DNA of 64,000 nt, from the NCBI GenBank assembly GCA_963576735.1, contig OY755175.1, forward strand, positions 18,492,401 to 18,556,400, in the 5' to 3' direction. Position numbers and translations under genes: made by a program. A model generated the notes under the pieces. That model searched no databases. It saw only the letters and a program-made list of their open reading frames with translations, and was not told where the DNA came from. Source of the DNA: Bedellia somnulentella (lineage: Eukaryota > Arthropoda > Insecta > Lepidoptera > Bedelliidae). Shown here one piece after another: positions 43,255 to 54,330 of the stretch; position 1 is the first letter of the stretch, and the number at the start of each line of letters is the position of its first letter.

Positions 43255-43400
43255 CTATAGTACTGAGAGTAGTATAGTACATATCGCGTAAAGGCGATAA
43301 GTCCGCCTTTGTGTACATATACTGTTGTACCTATTATGTAATATACTGTTTGTTTGTTGTTTTGTATGCAATAAAGTGTTTAAATAAATAAATATTAAGA
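43255..43400 (+). mobile_element. LINE 3' UTR with (TAAA)n tail
   Basis: CGCGTAAAGGCGATAAGTCC and GCCTTTGTGTAC, then AATAAAGTGTTTAAATAAAT. This is a polyadenylation-type end of a kind common in Lepidoptera. Confidence 0.65.
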
Positions 43401-43750
43401 CCGTAATGAACATTGCGACAATAGTGAGATGCGTTATTATCATTATCAATCATTGTATCTAATTACAAACATAAATATACACATAGACTTCTTTCCGCCG
43501 ATGTCTGGTAAAAACATGCTGTTGAAGTTCCCAGCTGCAACAATTTGTAAGACTTAACAATGCCAATAACATTTGCAACAAGTGACAAACGGCGGCGGAT
43601 GCTAGCCAAATCCGTGAAATATGCTAGCAAACTTTGTAGAATATGTTAAAGAACTTAAGCTGAAAGTTATGATTTTTCTGTGAACATGTTATTTGTATTC
43701 AATATTATATCAACACATTAAATTATCATTATATTGCTTCGATATTTTTT
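43401..43750. other. Unannotated interval
   Basis: No supported feature. Confidence 0.4.
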
Positions 43751-43756
43751 TTATTA

Positions 43757-43994
43757 TGCTGTGTAGTGTCGGCTTAGAATAACACTACCCCATTTCTTCC
43801 GGTGGGTGTACGTAAGTGGCGACTAACGCGTTTTAGAGGATTTTTGGGCGATGCGGTTGGAGACCCATCACCAACAACCTTTGTGTCACCATCTTTTTCC
43901 CACACAACTTCCAAAAGTGGCATAGTAATTTCTTATTCCCTAGTTCTGGCTACCCCTTTAAAGCATTTACAGCCGTGAGTATATGTATGTATGT
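43757..43994 (+). mobile_element. SINE-A, full length
   Basis: Head GCTGTGTAGTGTCGGC to the (TATG)n tail, followed within 30 bp by an RTE-like LINE end on the same strand. Confidence 0.88.
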
Positions 43995-44025
43995 ATATAA
44001 TTTTTGCGAGTATTAATATATAAAA

Positions 44026-44284
44026 TTGGTAAAAGGGATCTATAGAGCTAGTGTGGATGGTAATGTTAGTAGAGGACGACCACGGAGAACACACTTGGAC
44101 CAAATTGAGAGTGTGCTCAAAAAGGCTGGCGTCCGAAGTATGAAGAATAAAAGAGCATGCATGAAAAGATTGATGGATGTAAACGAAGCTAGAGAGGTTT
44201 GTCAGGATCGTACGAAGTGGCGATCGATAGTCTCTGCCTACCCCAACGGGAACTAATGGCATGAGTATATGTATGTATGTATGT
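44026..44284 (+). mobile_element. RTE-like LINE 3' end with intact ORF C-terminus
   Basis: The frame at 44026-44256 runs from KGIYRASVDGNVSRGRPRR through LDQIESVLKKAGVRS, RACMKRLMDVNEAREVC and WRSIVSAYPNGN to a stop. The 3' UTR is only about 25 bp (GGCATGAGTATATG then (TATG)n). Protein almost identical to the copy at 467-739. The region is a basic C-terminal tail beyond the RT. No catalytic motif is present, and the element's 5' part is absent. Confidence 0.8.
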
Positions 44285-44339
44285 AATATATACTATAATT
44301 TATATCTCATAGTATGAGTAATTATTTTCCGAGTTTTGG

Positions 44340-44640
44340 AGTCTGCATATATTTTTTTAATAATAAAATAAAAATAAAATAGTTTATTTCCACAAATAAG
44401 ACATGATAACATATTACAAATTAAATTTTTTATCACATTTATAACCATAGTTATATGTTTAACTCTAGAATATGTACATATTTGTTCATTAAGTTCAGCT
44501 TTCAGCAAGTAACAAAATATCGATCTTGGCTTAATAAGCACAGTCGATGCAAAAACAATGGAAGGTAATATCTCTGACAGAAAGTCACACAAATTCAAAA
44601 AGCTTTTACTAAGAAAATTAAACTGGAGTTGGTTCAAAGT
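44340..44640 (-). mobile_element. Possible retroposon 3' end with AT-rich tail
   Basis: The plus strand begins AATAATAAAATAAAAATAAA then ATAGTTTATTTCCAC, as for a minus-strand LINE tail. The 114-codon frame is not recognised. Confidence 0.35.
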
Positions 44641-45064
44641 TTAAACTCGACAGAAGTTTAATTTCAACGTCTGCGGGAGTAGCGCTCCGCAGTCGAAGCA
44701 TCTTTCCAAAGACCACTCAGCTAGGGAGTGTGTAAGATTAGCTGATCAATTGCATCCAGTTGACATATTTAATGTCGATGAGAAAAAAATTGTTATTATC
44801 TATACTCCCAACCACAAAAGGCTACCACCAGAGCTTTAGAATGTGAAATCTCTCGACCTATTCCGGAAGTTGAGAGGAGAAAATATGGTCATATTTCTGT
44901 ACATTAGGATACAAGATAGTGAAGAAAGTTATCATAGCCTAGTTGGATTCTAAGAAGCTTTACGGAATTGAGCGCTTGATTTGGATAAAGATTTTAATAC
45001 GCACTACGCAGGGCTAACTACGAGTTCTATAAAATCCTTAACTCAAATAAAAACATTAACATAT
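44641..45064. other. Interval with degenerate SINE-A relic
   Basis: Around 44815-44900 (CCAGAGCTTTAGAATG, TTCCGGAAGTTGAG) is a very old minus-strand SINE-A. Nothing else is seen. Confidence 0.35.
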
Positions 45065-45324
45065 ACATTTTTGCCGTGTAGTGTCGGTTTAGAATAGCAC
45101 TACCCCATTTCTTCCGGTGGGTGTACGTAAAAGGCGACTAACGGTATGGGGCTATTAAGGGATATTTGGGCGATGCGGTTGGAGACCCATCACCAACAAC
45201 CTTTGTTTTTACTATCTTTTCCCCACTCAAATTTCCAAAAGTGGCTGAGGAATTTCTAATTCTTTAGCTCTAGCTACAACTTCCTGGGATTTATAGCCGT
45301 GATTATATGTATGTATGTATGTAT
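45065..45324 (+). mobile_element. SINE-A, full length
   Basis: Head GCCGTGTAGTGTCGGTTTAG to the tail GTGATTATATG with (TATG)n. The duplication unit at 45345 follows. Confidence 0.85.
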
Positions 45325-45344
45325 ATAAATTTCTTCACCTCACA

Positions 45345-45609
45345 TTGCCTAACCTGCAAACCAATTCAAAGACTTGTTATAAGTTTATTCAATCATTCGC
45401 ACAGTATTCGTATCTTGTTCAAGCTACGTTCATTCATTCCGCCCCCCATACTCGTCGCTCGTCTCCAGCAACCTTTACAAGTCTGCTCGACTGATATTTT
45501 TGTTAAACACTTTGACAGGCTGTGTGGAGACGGAACTGCCTTTCTGAACTTCTGCGCTGAGTTAAGAAGGGTTGGTTTTTAGAAAGGACTTGACTGAAAC
45601 GTCAAATTT
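45345..45609 (+). repeat. Local duplication D2, copy 1
   Basis: TTCAAAGACTTGTTAT, TTCATTCATTCCGCCCCCCA and TACTCGTCGCTCGTCTCCAG recur 500 bp downstream. The frame across it (45307-45582) is broken by indels in copy 2, so it is unlikely to be coding. Confidence 0.8.
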
Positions 45610-45841
45610 TATTGAGTAGTTAGATGTAAGTTTTGGGATAATTAGTCTTAAGTGTAGACCAGTCACAATTAAAAACAGGTATCAGAATTAGGAATCTGTC
45701 TGCCTCATCCGAAACTTGAGAGGAGAAAATCATATCTTAGTATCATTATGATACAAGTGAGCATAGAAATGAGATTCTAGGCTTTTAAGAACTAACTGTG
45801 TAATACTAACAAAAGAATGTTCTAAACATGAATATTTCTAA

Positions 45842-46108
45842 ATCTTTTATTAACCAACCAATTCAAAGACTTGTTATGTGTTTATTCAATCATTCGCACA
45901 GTCTGTTGTATCTTGTTCAAGCTACGTTCATTCATTCCGCCCCCCATACTCGTCGCTCGTCTCCAGCAACCTTTACAAGTCTGCTCGACTGTTATTTTTG
46001 TTTCAACACTTTGACAGACTGTGTGGCGACTGAACTGCCTTTCTGAAGTTCTGCGCTGAGTAAAGAAGGGTTGGTTTTTAGAATGGCCTTGAGAGAAGCT
46101 TCAAGTTT
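45842..46108 (+). repeat. Local duplication D2, copy 2
   Basis: Direct repeat of 45345-45609 at roughly 90% identity by eye, with several small indels. Confidence 0.8.
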
Positions 46109-46508
46109 AATTTAATAGTTTGATGCTCACTAAAAAATAATTTAATAAATTAATTTGCTAGTTTTAGTAAGAAATAATTATTTGAAAAATGGACAACATT
46201 TATTGATTACTATACTATTATTGATTACTGTACTATACTGTACTACTATAACTACATGTTTTTTTATGTTAATCTATATTTATTTTTTAAAATCAATCTT
46301 TTGCTGACGCTACTTTACCACACACCATTATTTTATTCTGCAATTCATCATCTGTATGTTTCATATTTTATTGGAATACTAAGTTAAGACTTCCCAGAGA
46401 TCTCAAACTACTTTAATTTAATTGTCATTTTGTTAATAAGACTTATCCTATGCGTAATTCAACTAATACTAAAGAAGGAAATTAAAATATACAACATATT
46501 ATAATTGA
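46109..46508. other. Unannotated interval
   Basis: AT-rich, no supported feature. Confidence 0.4.
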
Positions 46509-46510
46509 CA

Positions 46511-46755
46511 TACATACACACATATACTCACGGCTATAAATCCCTAGATGGGGTAGTCAGAGCTAAGGAATGAGAAATTCCTCAGCCACCTTTGGAAAGT
46601 TGAGTGGGGAAAAGATGGTAAAATAAATGTTGTTGGTGATGGGTCTCCAACCGCATCGCCCAAAAATCCCTTTAAAGCCCTAATACCTTTAGTCGCATCT
46701 TATGTACCCACCGGAAGAAATGGGGTAGTGCTATTCTAAGCCGACACTACACAGC
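46511..46755 (-). mobile_element. SINE-A, full length
   Basis: From CATACATACACACATATACT to the head GCTGTGTAGTG on the minus strand. Confidence 0.88.
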
Positions 46756-46978
46756 TACAACTACAATTGAGGTTTATGGAATCTGCAGCAGCTATCCGCA
46801 ATCACATTCTATTCACCAATGATGCACATCGTAATCGCATTACTGCGTGAAAATCATCTGTTTGAGCCTCTGCAAACATAGCCGATGCACTACAAAAGCG
46901 TGGCAGCGCCATTGGAATCCCAAATCCGTTATTGAATTGAACACGCACAGGATTATTTTGCTTTTACTATTATTAACT

Positions 46979-47205
46979 AAACTTAATATACCACAAACTA
47001 CGGGTACACATAGACGTACAATATGCTCTGAAAAACGAGAACAGCTTTTCAAACACTATAAAAAAAACGGGGTTTAACATGAAGATACGATTTAGCATCA
47101 CTGACGTGGTAGATTGGCCCGGAGTTTCAACACAATTACTGGTTAAATTGTCACGCACTGACATTAAAAAAATAAACACTGTATTAGCTTCCCAAACGTA
47201 AGTTA
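46979..47205 (+). other. Unassigned open frame ending at a donor-like GTAAGT
   Basis: About 70 codons are open after a TAA, including MKIRFSITDVVDWPGVST and QLLVKLSRTDIKKINTVLAS. The frame ends where CCCAAACGTAAGTTAC gives a donor-like site. I recognise no family. It could be an internal exon, transposon debris or chance. Confidence 0.15.
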
Positions 47206-48296
47206 CAATTTTCCTCAAATCAAACAGACTTTTCGATACAAACTAGAAAGTGTTAAAGTAGAATTGGCAACTATAGCGCCCAACGAGGGTGCTAAGCGCT
47301 AGCCGCCGGCCATTATCAACTCCCACTTACGGCAACATGACAGCTTAAAATTGTTCACACTTCAACTTGGAAAACCGTTAACAGTTCATAAAGCAAACGG
47401 TTATAAAATATATTTACTCTATTTTGAAACCAAAATTGGTTTCCTGTCGTCAAAAGCAAGAGCTTTTCATTTTTATAGTATACATAGTGGTCCGCCCCAG
47501 TTTCGCAGGGTTTGTGTAAAGTATTTTTCACTGCTTACCCCCTACAATATTTAGCGTGATAATATATAGCCTATGTTGCTTCTAAAAGGCTAAGCTTTCC
47601 ATTGGTTAAAGAGTTTTAAAAATCTTGATGTTGAGCCTATTCATTAGAATCAAACAAAGTTTTCCCCAATAACAACATTAGTCTAGATGTTTGAAAATGT
47701 TGCCTTCATAAGTAACTATAAAAGTACTATGTGTGAAATAACTAATACGATATACAAAATAAAAGAGATTTGAAATGTATGTGTAATAAAGATATTGCTG
47801 TTTTCAAAGTAAAATAGTCATTGGATATAATTTATTTAACATCAAGCTCATCTGTGACTCAACAAAGAACAAGATCCCACAATGAGAAAGAAGTAAAAGC
47901 AGTCACATATATGTAGGAGTGCTATTCTAAACTGATATAACACGACAAAACATACACGAATATAAATAGCTACACCGAAGTTAAATTTTAAACACTACTT
48001 AACTAAACAATGAATGTTTAATATAATAATCAAAAGTGAGGAAGGAACACCCGGGTTAGTTAACCCTATTACAAAATTGTAATTAACTTTGGTACTTGGT
48101 GACAAGTTGTAATTAAGCTCGTTAGATATCATTAATCAAGTATACATTTTAAAAAGAGCTTGTTATTTTATGCAAGCCTTTCAATTAAGATTAAAATGAC
48201 ATTATGGCTAAACTTCATTTCTTATTAAGGGTATCGATTGTAACTCTAAAAAGGTTTGCCAGAGCTTCAAATGAAAATATTCACAAGTTGAATCGG
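47206..48296. other. Unannotated interval
   Basis: About 1.1 kb with weak SINE-A traces at 47920-47945 and 48240-48290. No gene. Confidence 0.35.
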
Positions 48297-48537
48297 TGGT
48301 GTGTAATGCCTGCTTAGAATAGCACTACCCAATTTCTTCCGGTGGGTGTACGTAAAAGGCGACTAACGGTATTGGGGCTTTCAAGGGATTTTTGGGCGAT
48401 GCGGTTGGAGACCCATCACCAAAAACCTTTATTTCACCATCTTTTCCCCACGCAACTTCCAAAAGTGGCTGAGGAATTTCTAATTTCCTAGCTCGGGCTA
48501 CCCCTTCATGGGATTTATAGCCGTGAATATATGTATG
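48297..48537 (+). mobile_element. SINE-A with TSD
   Basis: The body ends GCCGTGAATATATG and (TATG)n. GTTGAATMGGT flanks both sides (about 48287 and 48545). Confidence 0.85.
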
Positions 48538-48559
48538 TATGTTTGTTGAATAGGTTAAT

Positions 48560-50000
48560 AGTGAAAACTCAGATATTTTAGTTAGTCTTATTCAACAATT
48601 TACATCGTCTGCGCGAAGTAGTGATAGGAAGCAATTAATCGATTTACACCGTGTGAATCTAACGCTTCGAATCGTTGCATTTCCTTCAAGGGGTTTCTTT
48701 CATTTATAACTTAGAAATCAAACTAAGAAACACGTACACATAGACAGACATGTGCACGCAATGACGTCTGTACGTCTGTTTGTATTTCAAATGCGGTTTA
48801 AGGTAAATTTTACAGCAATATTATATAAGCGGTAGCTGAAACGCACAGAGGTATGCAAACGTTGAATGGGCTTAAGGTGGAAACTCAGATATAAAAAAAA
48901 ATATTTTAAAAAAAGTGTCTGCGCAAAACACCAAATGTAAGCAAAGAAAAGAATATTTTTTATGAAATATTACCAGGTAGATCGAGGTTATAAAAAGACC
49001 ATCGAGTTACACCGTTCAAAGCCATATGATTTAATTGCTATCAATTTTTCAGGAATACAATTTTAATTCTTACTTAGAAAAGAAACTAAGTAACATTTAC
49101 TCATAGTCGGGCACTTCTATCTAATTCCATCACACTAGTTTACATTCCAAGCATAAACCCAAACGTCTGTACGTCACGGAAAGAAATTGGTTAAGGCTAT
49201 TTTAAGCCGACACAATTACTACTAAAACCAAGAACCAAGAAACATACTCATAGATAGGCACTTCAATCTAACTCGATCGCACAAGTGCACGCAATGCACA
49301 TCTGCAACCACTACTTTACTTTCCACGCATCACCCAGACGTCTGTACATCTGTTTGTATTGTCAGTCAAATGCGGTTATTTTGTCAGCTAGCTAGCTTCA
49401 CGCGCCGCAGGTCAAACGGATGGGTTCTACCAGTTTGATGATAAAGGTAAATTTTGTTACAATAATATAACAATTGTAGAAACATACATGAGTATACGAG
49501 AATACTTATAATGAAGCTAAAGCTTTAGAAAAAAACTATCCTCAAGTTGAATCGGATAAAGGTGGAAACTCTGATATTGTTTTAATTATAATTTAAAAAA
49601 AATGTTTTTGCGTGAAGTACCTATTGGAAGTACTTAAAATCGTTGTTTTAAATATCTCTAGGTTATTATGATTAATTACAAAAGAAAAAGTAGATTTTAA
49701 CCTTTCAAATCATTATTTTCCATTCTAAGTTTGGCTTTAATTTATAACTAGAAACATCTACTCATAGACAAACACTTCAATATAATTCCATCCGCAGCTA
49801 CTGACATTCAATGCACCCAAACGTCTGTACGTCTGTTTGTATTGTCAGTCAAATGCGGTTGTTTTGTCAGCTAGCTAGCTTCACGCGTCGCAGGTCAAAC
49901 GGCTAGGTTATCAGTTTGGTGATTAAGGTAAATTTGATAGGAATATTATAACAACGTGGCTGAAACACACATTTTACTAGTGTATATAGTTATGGTTGTA
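48560..50000 (+). repeat. Diverged tandem array, unit about 0.5 kb, 3 copies
   Basis: Shared landmarks in order: AAACTCAGATAT or AAACTCTGATAT, TGTNTNNGCG, ACATNNACTCATAGAC, ACGTCTGTACGTCTGTTTGT and GGTAAATTT. The two later units share CAGCTAGCTAGCTTCACGCG and GCAGGTCAAACGG (49390 and 49870). No coding frame. Confidence 0.6.
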
Positions 50001-50099
50001 CCTATTGAGCGAGAATTAACAATTCACTTACGTAGTTTAGGTACTTTAAAAGTTGGCCGGGGAAAAGACTGTAAATATTATTATTTAATTAAGTACAGA

Positions 50100-50420
50100 T
50101 TGAATATCCAATTTTATATGTAAATCGGTACCCAGATCTTTTGTTAAGTCAAAAGCCCCGAAATGTATGTAAAAAAACGTATAAATTTATCAAAATCGGA
50201 TGCACTAAGAGCAACCCTTTCATGGCGATTGTGAATATGTGGCTAGAACAGTGCTAGAGTGGTTAATTAAAATAATTGAGACCGCTCTGCGCCGCGCTGC
50301 TACAAATTGTATGGCGCGTCCTCGGCGGATCTGTTCTGTGTCGACTTTGTAATGGTTCTTAGGAATATAGTTGCGTTTGTCACTAAGTATATAAAAAAAG
50401 CTTAATGTGTATATTTCAAA
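50100..50420 (+). repeat. Tandem family T400, copy 1
   Basis: Includes GTGGCTAGAACAGTGCTAGA, a GC-rich block (GCGCCGCGCTGCTAC) and CGCGTCCTCGGCGGATCTGT. Further copies at about 51060, 51440 and 51960. A frame VARTVLEWLIK...RPRRICSVSTL ends in a stop here. Confidence 0.7.
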
Positions 50421-50436
50421 CTAACATAACTTTACG

Positions 50437-50847
50437 TTGTTATTGTATTGTTTAAAAATAGTAAGGGGAATTATTAATAACCCTAGGATCCTGTCTGAGA
50501 TACAACTAGTAGTTCCTAGCAGTACACTGAGACGGCGCCGGGGTAGGTTATTCTCAATGCCATCGTCGCGGACCAATCTGTCCAGTGAAAATTCTTTTGC
50601 TCGTGCATTGAACGCGATGAACCAGGTCTCTGAGCGTGTTGATATATTTTCGTGCACGCTGGCTGAATTTACGAAAACTAGTATGAATTATCTATGTTAT
50701 CAATAAGGAAAAGTAATTTTATAAATTTGGATTCGGAGTAGACGAATGTCGTGTATGTTGTGTGAAAATGTAGTGTAATATAGCTGTATTAGATATCATT
50801 TCTGTAATGGTTATATTGTTGTGTTTATAAATAAATAAATAAATAAA
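50437..50847 (+). mobile_element. LINE C-terminus and 3' end with (AAAT)n tail
   Basis: The frame at 50437-50706 ends LVVPSSTLRRRRGRLFSMPS, SRTNLSSENSFARALNAMN and QVSERVDIF. It aligns with the end of the LINE at 20784-22946 (LRVPRSTSRDQQTLAVPLAR, TNYRRNTFMTRAARSFN, SLSSQVDLDF). After the stop comes a 140-bp 3' UTR and an AAATAAATAAAT tail, the same tail type as that LINE. Different subfamily, 5'-truncated. It splits the T400 array. Confidence 0.75.
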
Positions 50848-50852
50848 CATAA

Positions 50853-51050
50853 ACATAAACGTTCACGCCAATACTTCTGGTACCAATACTTCTGAACTCA
50901 CATGGCAGCGCCATCTAGTGTCCAGAGAAGGTACCCACGTTTTGCTTAGACAGTATACTCACGTGATAGGGGGCAGGCCTATCGCCGTTTTGTACGAATA
51001 CACTGTCACATGACTAAGTACAACTCAGCCATGTGGGTTTCCTCACGATT
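50853..51050 (-). mobile_element. SINE-B, head missing
   Basis: Tail (ATAAAC)n then ACGTTCACGCC, body with CATGGCAGCGCCATCTAGTG as in the copy at 6317, ending GGGTTTCCTCACGAT. Confidence 0.8.
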
Positions 51051-51059
51051 TCAAACTAA

Positions 51060-52330
51060 AAAGATAGATATTTTTTAAAGATTATTATTTTATTTCATAC
51101 GGATTAAATATCCAATTTTATTACACCCATGGAAAGAAATAGGCTATTACCAATGTAAGCTGACACTACAAAGCTATAAAACAGACATGAGACAATATAA
51201 ACCCAAACAAACTTAATATAACTCAGACTCACTAAGAGTAACATATGTGGCTAGAACGGTGCTAGACTGGTTAAATAAAATGAGTGTCGGACCGTTCCGC
51301 GCCGGGCGGGACAAATTGTACGGCGCGTCTTTGTAATGGTTGTTCGGAATTGATCTGCGTTTGTCAATGCGTATATTTAAAAAAAAGCATTTTATTTGAA
51401 AATATAAACAAATGTCTTTTAAGGAGTACTATTTTTTTCATACATATTTAATATCCAATTTAATATATCACGGTAGCCAGGTATTTTACTCATTCAAAAA
51501 CCCCGAACTCTTAAATCGCTTTCTACTACACCCATGGAAAGAAATAGTCTATTACCAATCTAAAACGACACTACACAGCTATAGAAGAGAGATGAGACAA
51601 TATAAAACCAAACAAACTCAATATAAATCAGACTCACTAAGAGTAACATATGTGGCTAGAACGGTGCTAGAGTGGTTAATTAAAATGAGTGTCGGACCGT
51701 TCCGCGCCGCGCCGGGCGGGACAAATTGTACGGCGCGTCCTGGGCGGATCTGTTCTGTGTCAACTTTGCAATGGTTCTTGGGAATCTAGTTGTGTTTGTC
51801 ACTAAGTATATAAAAATAATTTATTGTTTATATTTGAAAATACAATGAACTTTATACGTATTTGTCACAATGACTGTTTGTTTCCTCAATAAAATAAAAT
51901 AAATACAAATAAAAGGACAGACATTTGTTTCTGTTTTTTTTTATCTGATTTTCATTTTATATGATCTGTAACTCGAAAGAAATAGTCTATTACCAATGAA
52001 ACAATACAAAACCACACATACTCAATATAAATCAGACTCACTAAGAGTAACATATGTGGCTAGAACAGTGCTAGACTGGTTAATTAAAATGATTGAGACC
52101 ACTCCGCGCCGCGCTGCGACATTTTGTATGGCGCGTCCTCGGCAGATCTACTCGGTGTCGACATTGTAATGATTCTGGATAATGCAGTTGCGTTTGTCAC
52201 TAAGTATATAAAAAATAATTTATGGTTAGTATTTAAAAATAAAAGAACAGATATTTTTAAAAGATTATCATTTTATTTCATATACTCTCGACTCGATCTC
52301 AACTACATTTAGAAGTTTGTGAGTGTGAGT
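51060..52330 (+). repeat. Tandem family T400, copies 2-4
   Basis: Units of about 400-440 bp. Each has an old SINE-A head relic on minus (CCCATGGAAAGAAATAG, near 51127, 51531 and 51970), then GACTCACTAAGAGTAACATA, TGTGGCTAGAACGGTG, the GC-rich block and CACTAAGTATATAAAA. Copies 3 and 4 keep the ARTVLxWLIK...ICSVSTL frame (51640-51780, 52048-52167); copy 2 is frameshifted. Confidence 0.7.
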
Positions 52331-52446
52331 GAACATTGTCTAACAACTATTAAAATACCTCGCTCAATTACTCAATCACTATCCGGTATAAAATCCGGTT
52401 AGTTAAAAAAGAGATTGATTATATATTACAGGACGAAGTTCTTTTG

Positions 52447-52690
52447 CCGTGTAGTGTCGGCTTAGAATAGCACTACCCCATTTCTTCCGGTGGGTGTACG
52501 TAAGAGGCGACTAACGGTATTGGGGCTTTTAAGGGATTTTTGGGCGATGCGGTTGGAGACCCATGACCAACAACCTTTATTTTTACTATCTTTTCCCCAC
52601 TCAAATTTCCAAAAGTGGCTGAGGAGTTTCAAATTCTTAAGCTCTGGCTACCCCTTCCTGGGATTTATAGCCGTGAGTATATGTATGTAT
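52447..52690 (+). mobile_element. SINE-A, full length
   Basis: Head GCCGTGTAGTGTCGGC to (TATG)n. GAAGTTCTTT on the left and GAAGATCTTT on the right are probably its target duplication. Confidence 0.87.
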
Positions 52691-52696
52691 GTATGA

Positions 52697-53005
52697 AGAT
52701 CTTTACCCTTATTTCAGTAGTTAAATTTCAAATATATTATGATATCTCATAGGTGTTGCTCAACAACTCACTGAAAACTCATCGTAGAATTTAGCAGCAT
52801 GCTGTATACAATATAGGTATAGACGTGGTATTTCAAAAGAGACATTCGGGTTCGTCCGTCACATGAATATTTAACACTCACCGGAACAGGTACAATCTTT
52901 GGAACCGATACTAAAATGGGGCATGGTCAACTTCCGCCATGTTTTTGAGACATGCAAATCACACCAGAGCCGAATATACATCGTCGAAGAACTTGCTAAA
53001 TTATT
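52697..53005. other. Unannotated interval
   Basis: No supported feature. Confidence 0.4.
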
Positions 53006-53009
53006 TGAA

Positions 53010-53265
53010 CATACATACATACATACATGCATATACTCACGACTATAAATCCCTTGAAGGGGTAGCCAGAGCTAGGGAATGAGACATTCCTCAGCCACCT
53101 TTGGAAGTTGCGTGGGGAAAAGATGGTGAAATAAACGTTGTTGGTGATGGGTCTCCAACCGCATCGCCCAAAAATCCCTTAAAAGCCCCAATACCGTTAG
53201 TCGCCTCTTACGTACACCCACCGGAAGAAATGGGGTAGTGCTATTCTAAGCCGACACTACACAGC
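53010..53265 (-). mobile_element. SINE-A, full length
   Basis: (CATA)n tail to the head on minus. TTATTTGAACAT left and TTATTATTGAACAT right suggest the target. Confidence 0.88.
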
Positions 53266-53501
53266 AACATTATTATTGAACATCATCAATATTAATTTTA
53301 AAAGATCTTTTTGTCTTATGTGATGGATTTATAACCTAAATACATGCACACATAAAGTCACGGGTGTAAATGCCAAAAGGGTAATAAGAGTTTAAGAATC
53401 AGAAATACATTAGCCACTCTTGGAAGTTGACTGGGGTTAAAATTATAAGATAGGGTTGATGAAAGTTTCTTCAACCGCAACGCCCAACGATCACTTAGAA
53501 A

Positions 53502-53626
53502 CTAATAAATAAAGAATAAATAAAGGAAAGAAAAACTTCGACACAGGCGGGTATCGAACCCGCGACCTCGGGTAAACGCCCCGACGCTCTGCCAACTGAG
53601 CTACCGTGTCAATTGGCTGCCAGTTG
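53502..53626 (-). mobile_element. SINE-C, complete 125-bp copy with TSD
   Basis: In minus orientation: short leader CAACTGGCAGCCAATT, tRNA-like part, then TTTTTCTTTCCTTTATTTAT and TCTTTATTTATTAG. The 13-bp duplication GATCACTTAGAAA (53489-53501 and 53627-53639) fixes both ends. Confidence 0.92.
53541..53612 (-). other. Intact tRNA cloverleaf inside SINE-C
   Basis: Acceptor GACACGG/CTGTGTC (one G-T pair), D-arm GCTC/GAGC, anticodon stem TCGGG/CCCGA with a 7-nt loop GCGTTTA, T-arm GCGGG/CCCGC. All stems close. The loop has C where U33 is normal and would read GTT as anticodon. There is no CCA and no terminator tract like that of a tRNA gene. It is a retroposed copy rather than a tRNA gene. Confidence 0.8.
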
Positions 53627-53745
53627 GATCACTTAGAAAGCCACAATCCGCCTAGCCGCCTAAGTTGCGTCTTATAACTACCGCAGGAAGAAAAGAGTTA
53701 TTGATGAATGAATAATAATTGAGTGCTATTCGAAGGCGATACATA

Positions 53746-54330
53746 CCAGCCTCTGGATAATTATGCTTATTACACGTTCTAAGTGTTTTTTACATATTTC
53801 TTTTCGTGCAACACGTCAGACATGAAATTTGCATTTGTAGTACTTAGATAATATACATATAGGTAAATGGTCGGACAATATTAAACTCAAAACTTTCCTT
53901 TACCGCAAACAAGCCAAATCAGAAATTCATTTTATCAATTATATGAAAATCAGAACAGCGAGATGCCAATTACGATGTAACAAAGGAAAGGTCATCCTAA
54001 TTAACAGAGTCACTGTCACATAATGATGGACCAAACCGCATACAGTTACGTCGAAACAATAGGATGCACACAGTTATGATATGGCCATTATTCGCCAATT
54101 AAAATTTTACGGTTATTGGGTTGGAAAAGAGAAATTAAAATATGGATTTATTGAATCGTTTGATTTTACGACTCGTGATTTGTATTTTGACAAGTGTGGC
54201 GTTAATATTGACTAGGTACGTTTTGCAATTACCGCATGTTACTTTACAGGCTGATAGCGATTTTATGTAGTGTGTGTTGACACCGCGTCATTTTGAAGGT
54301 ACAAGGAGTAAACGAAGTTTTTGTAGGAAG
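53746..54330. other. Unannotated interval
   Basis: No supported feature. Confidence 0.4.

Larger units (their letters stand above)
53337..53745 (-). mobile_element. Old SINE-A interrupted by SINE-C
   Basis: The 3' half is at 53337-53501 and the 5' half at 53640-53745. The insertion between them duplicates GATCACTTAGAAA. Confidence 0.75.

Noticed and set aside
45307..45582. A 91-codon gene
   Set aside because: It starts inside a SINE-A tail, and its duplicate 500 bp away is frameshifted.
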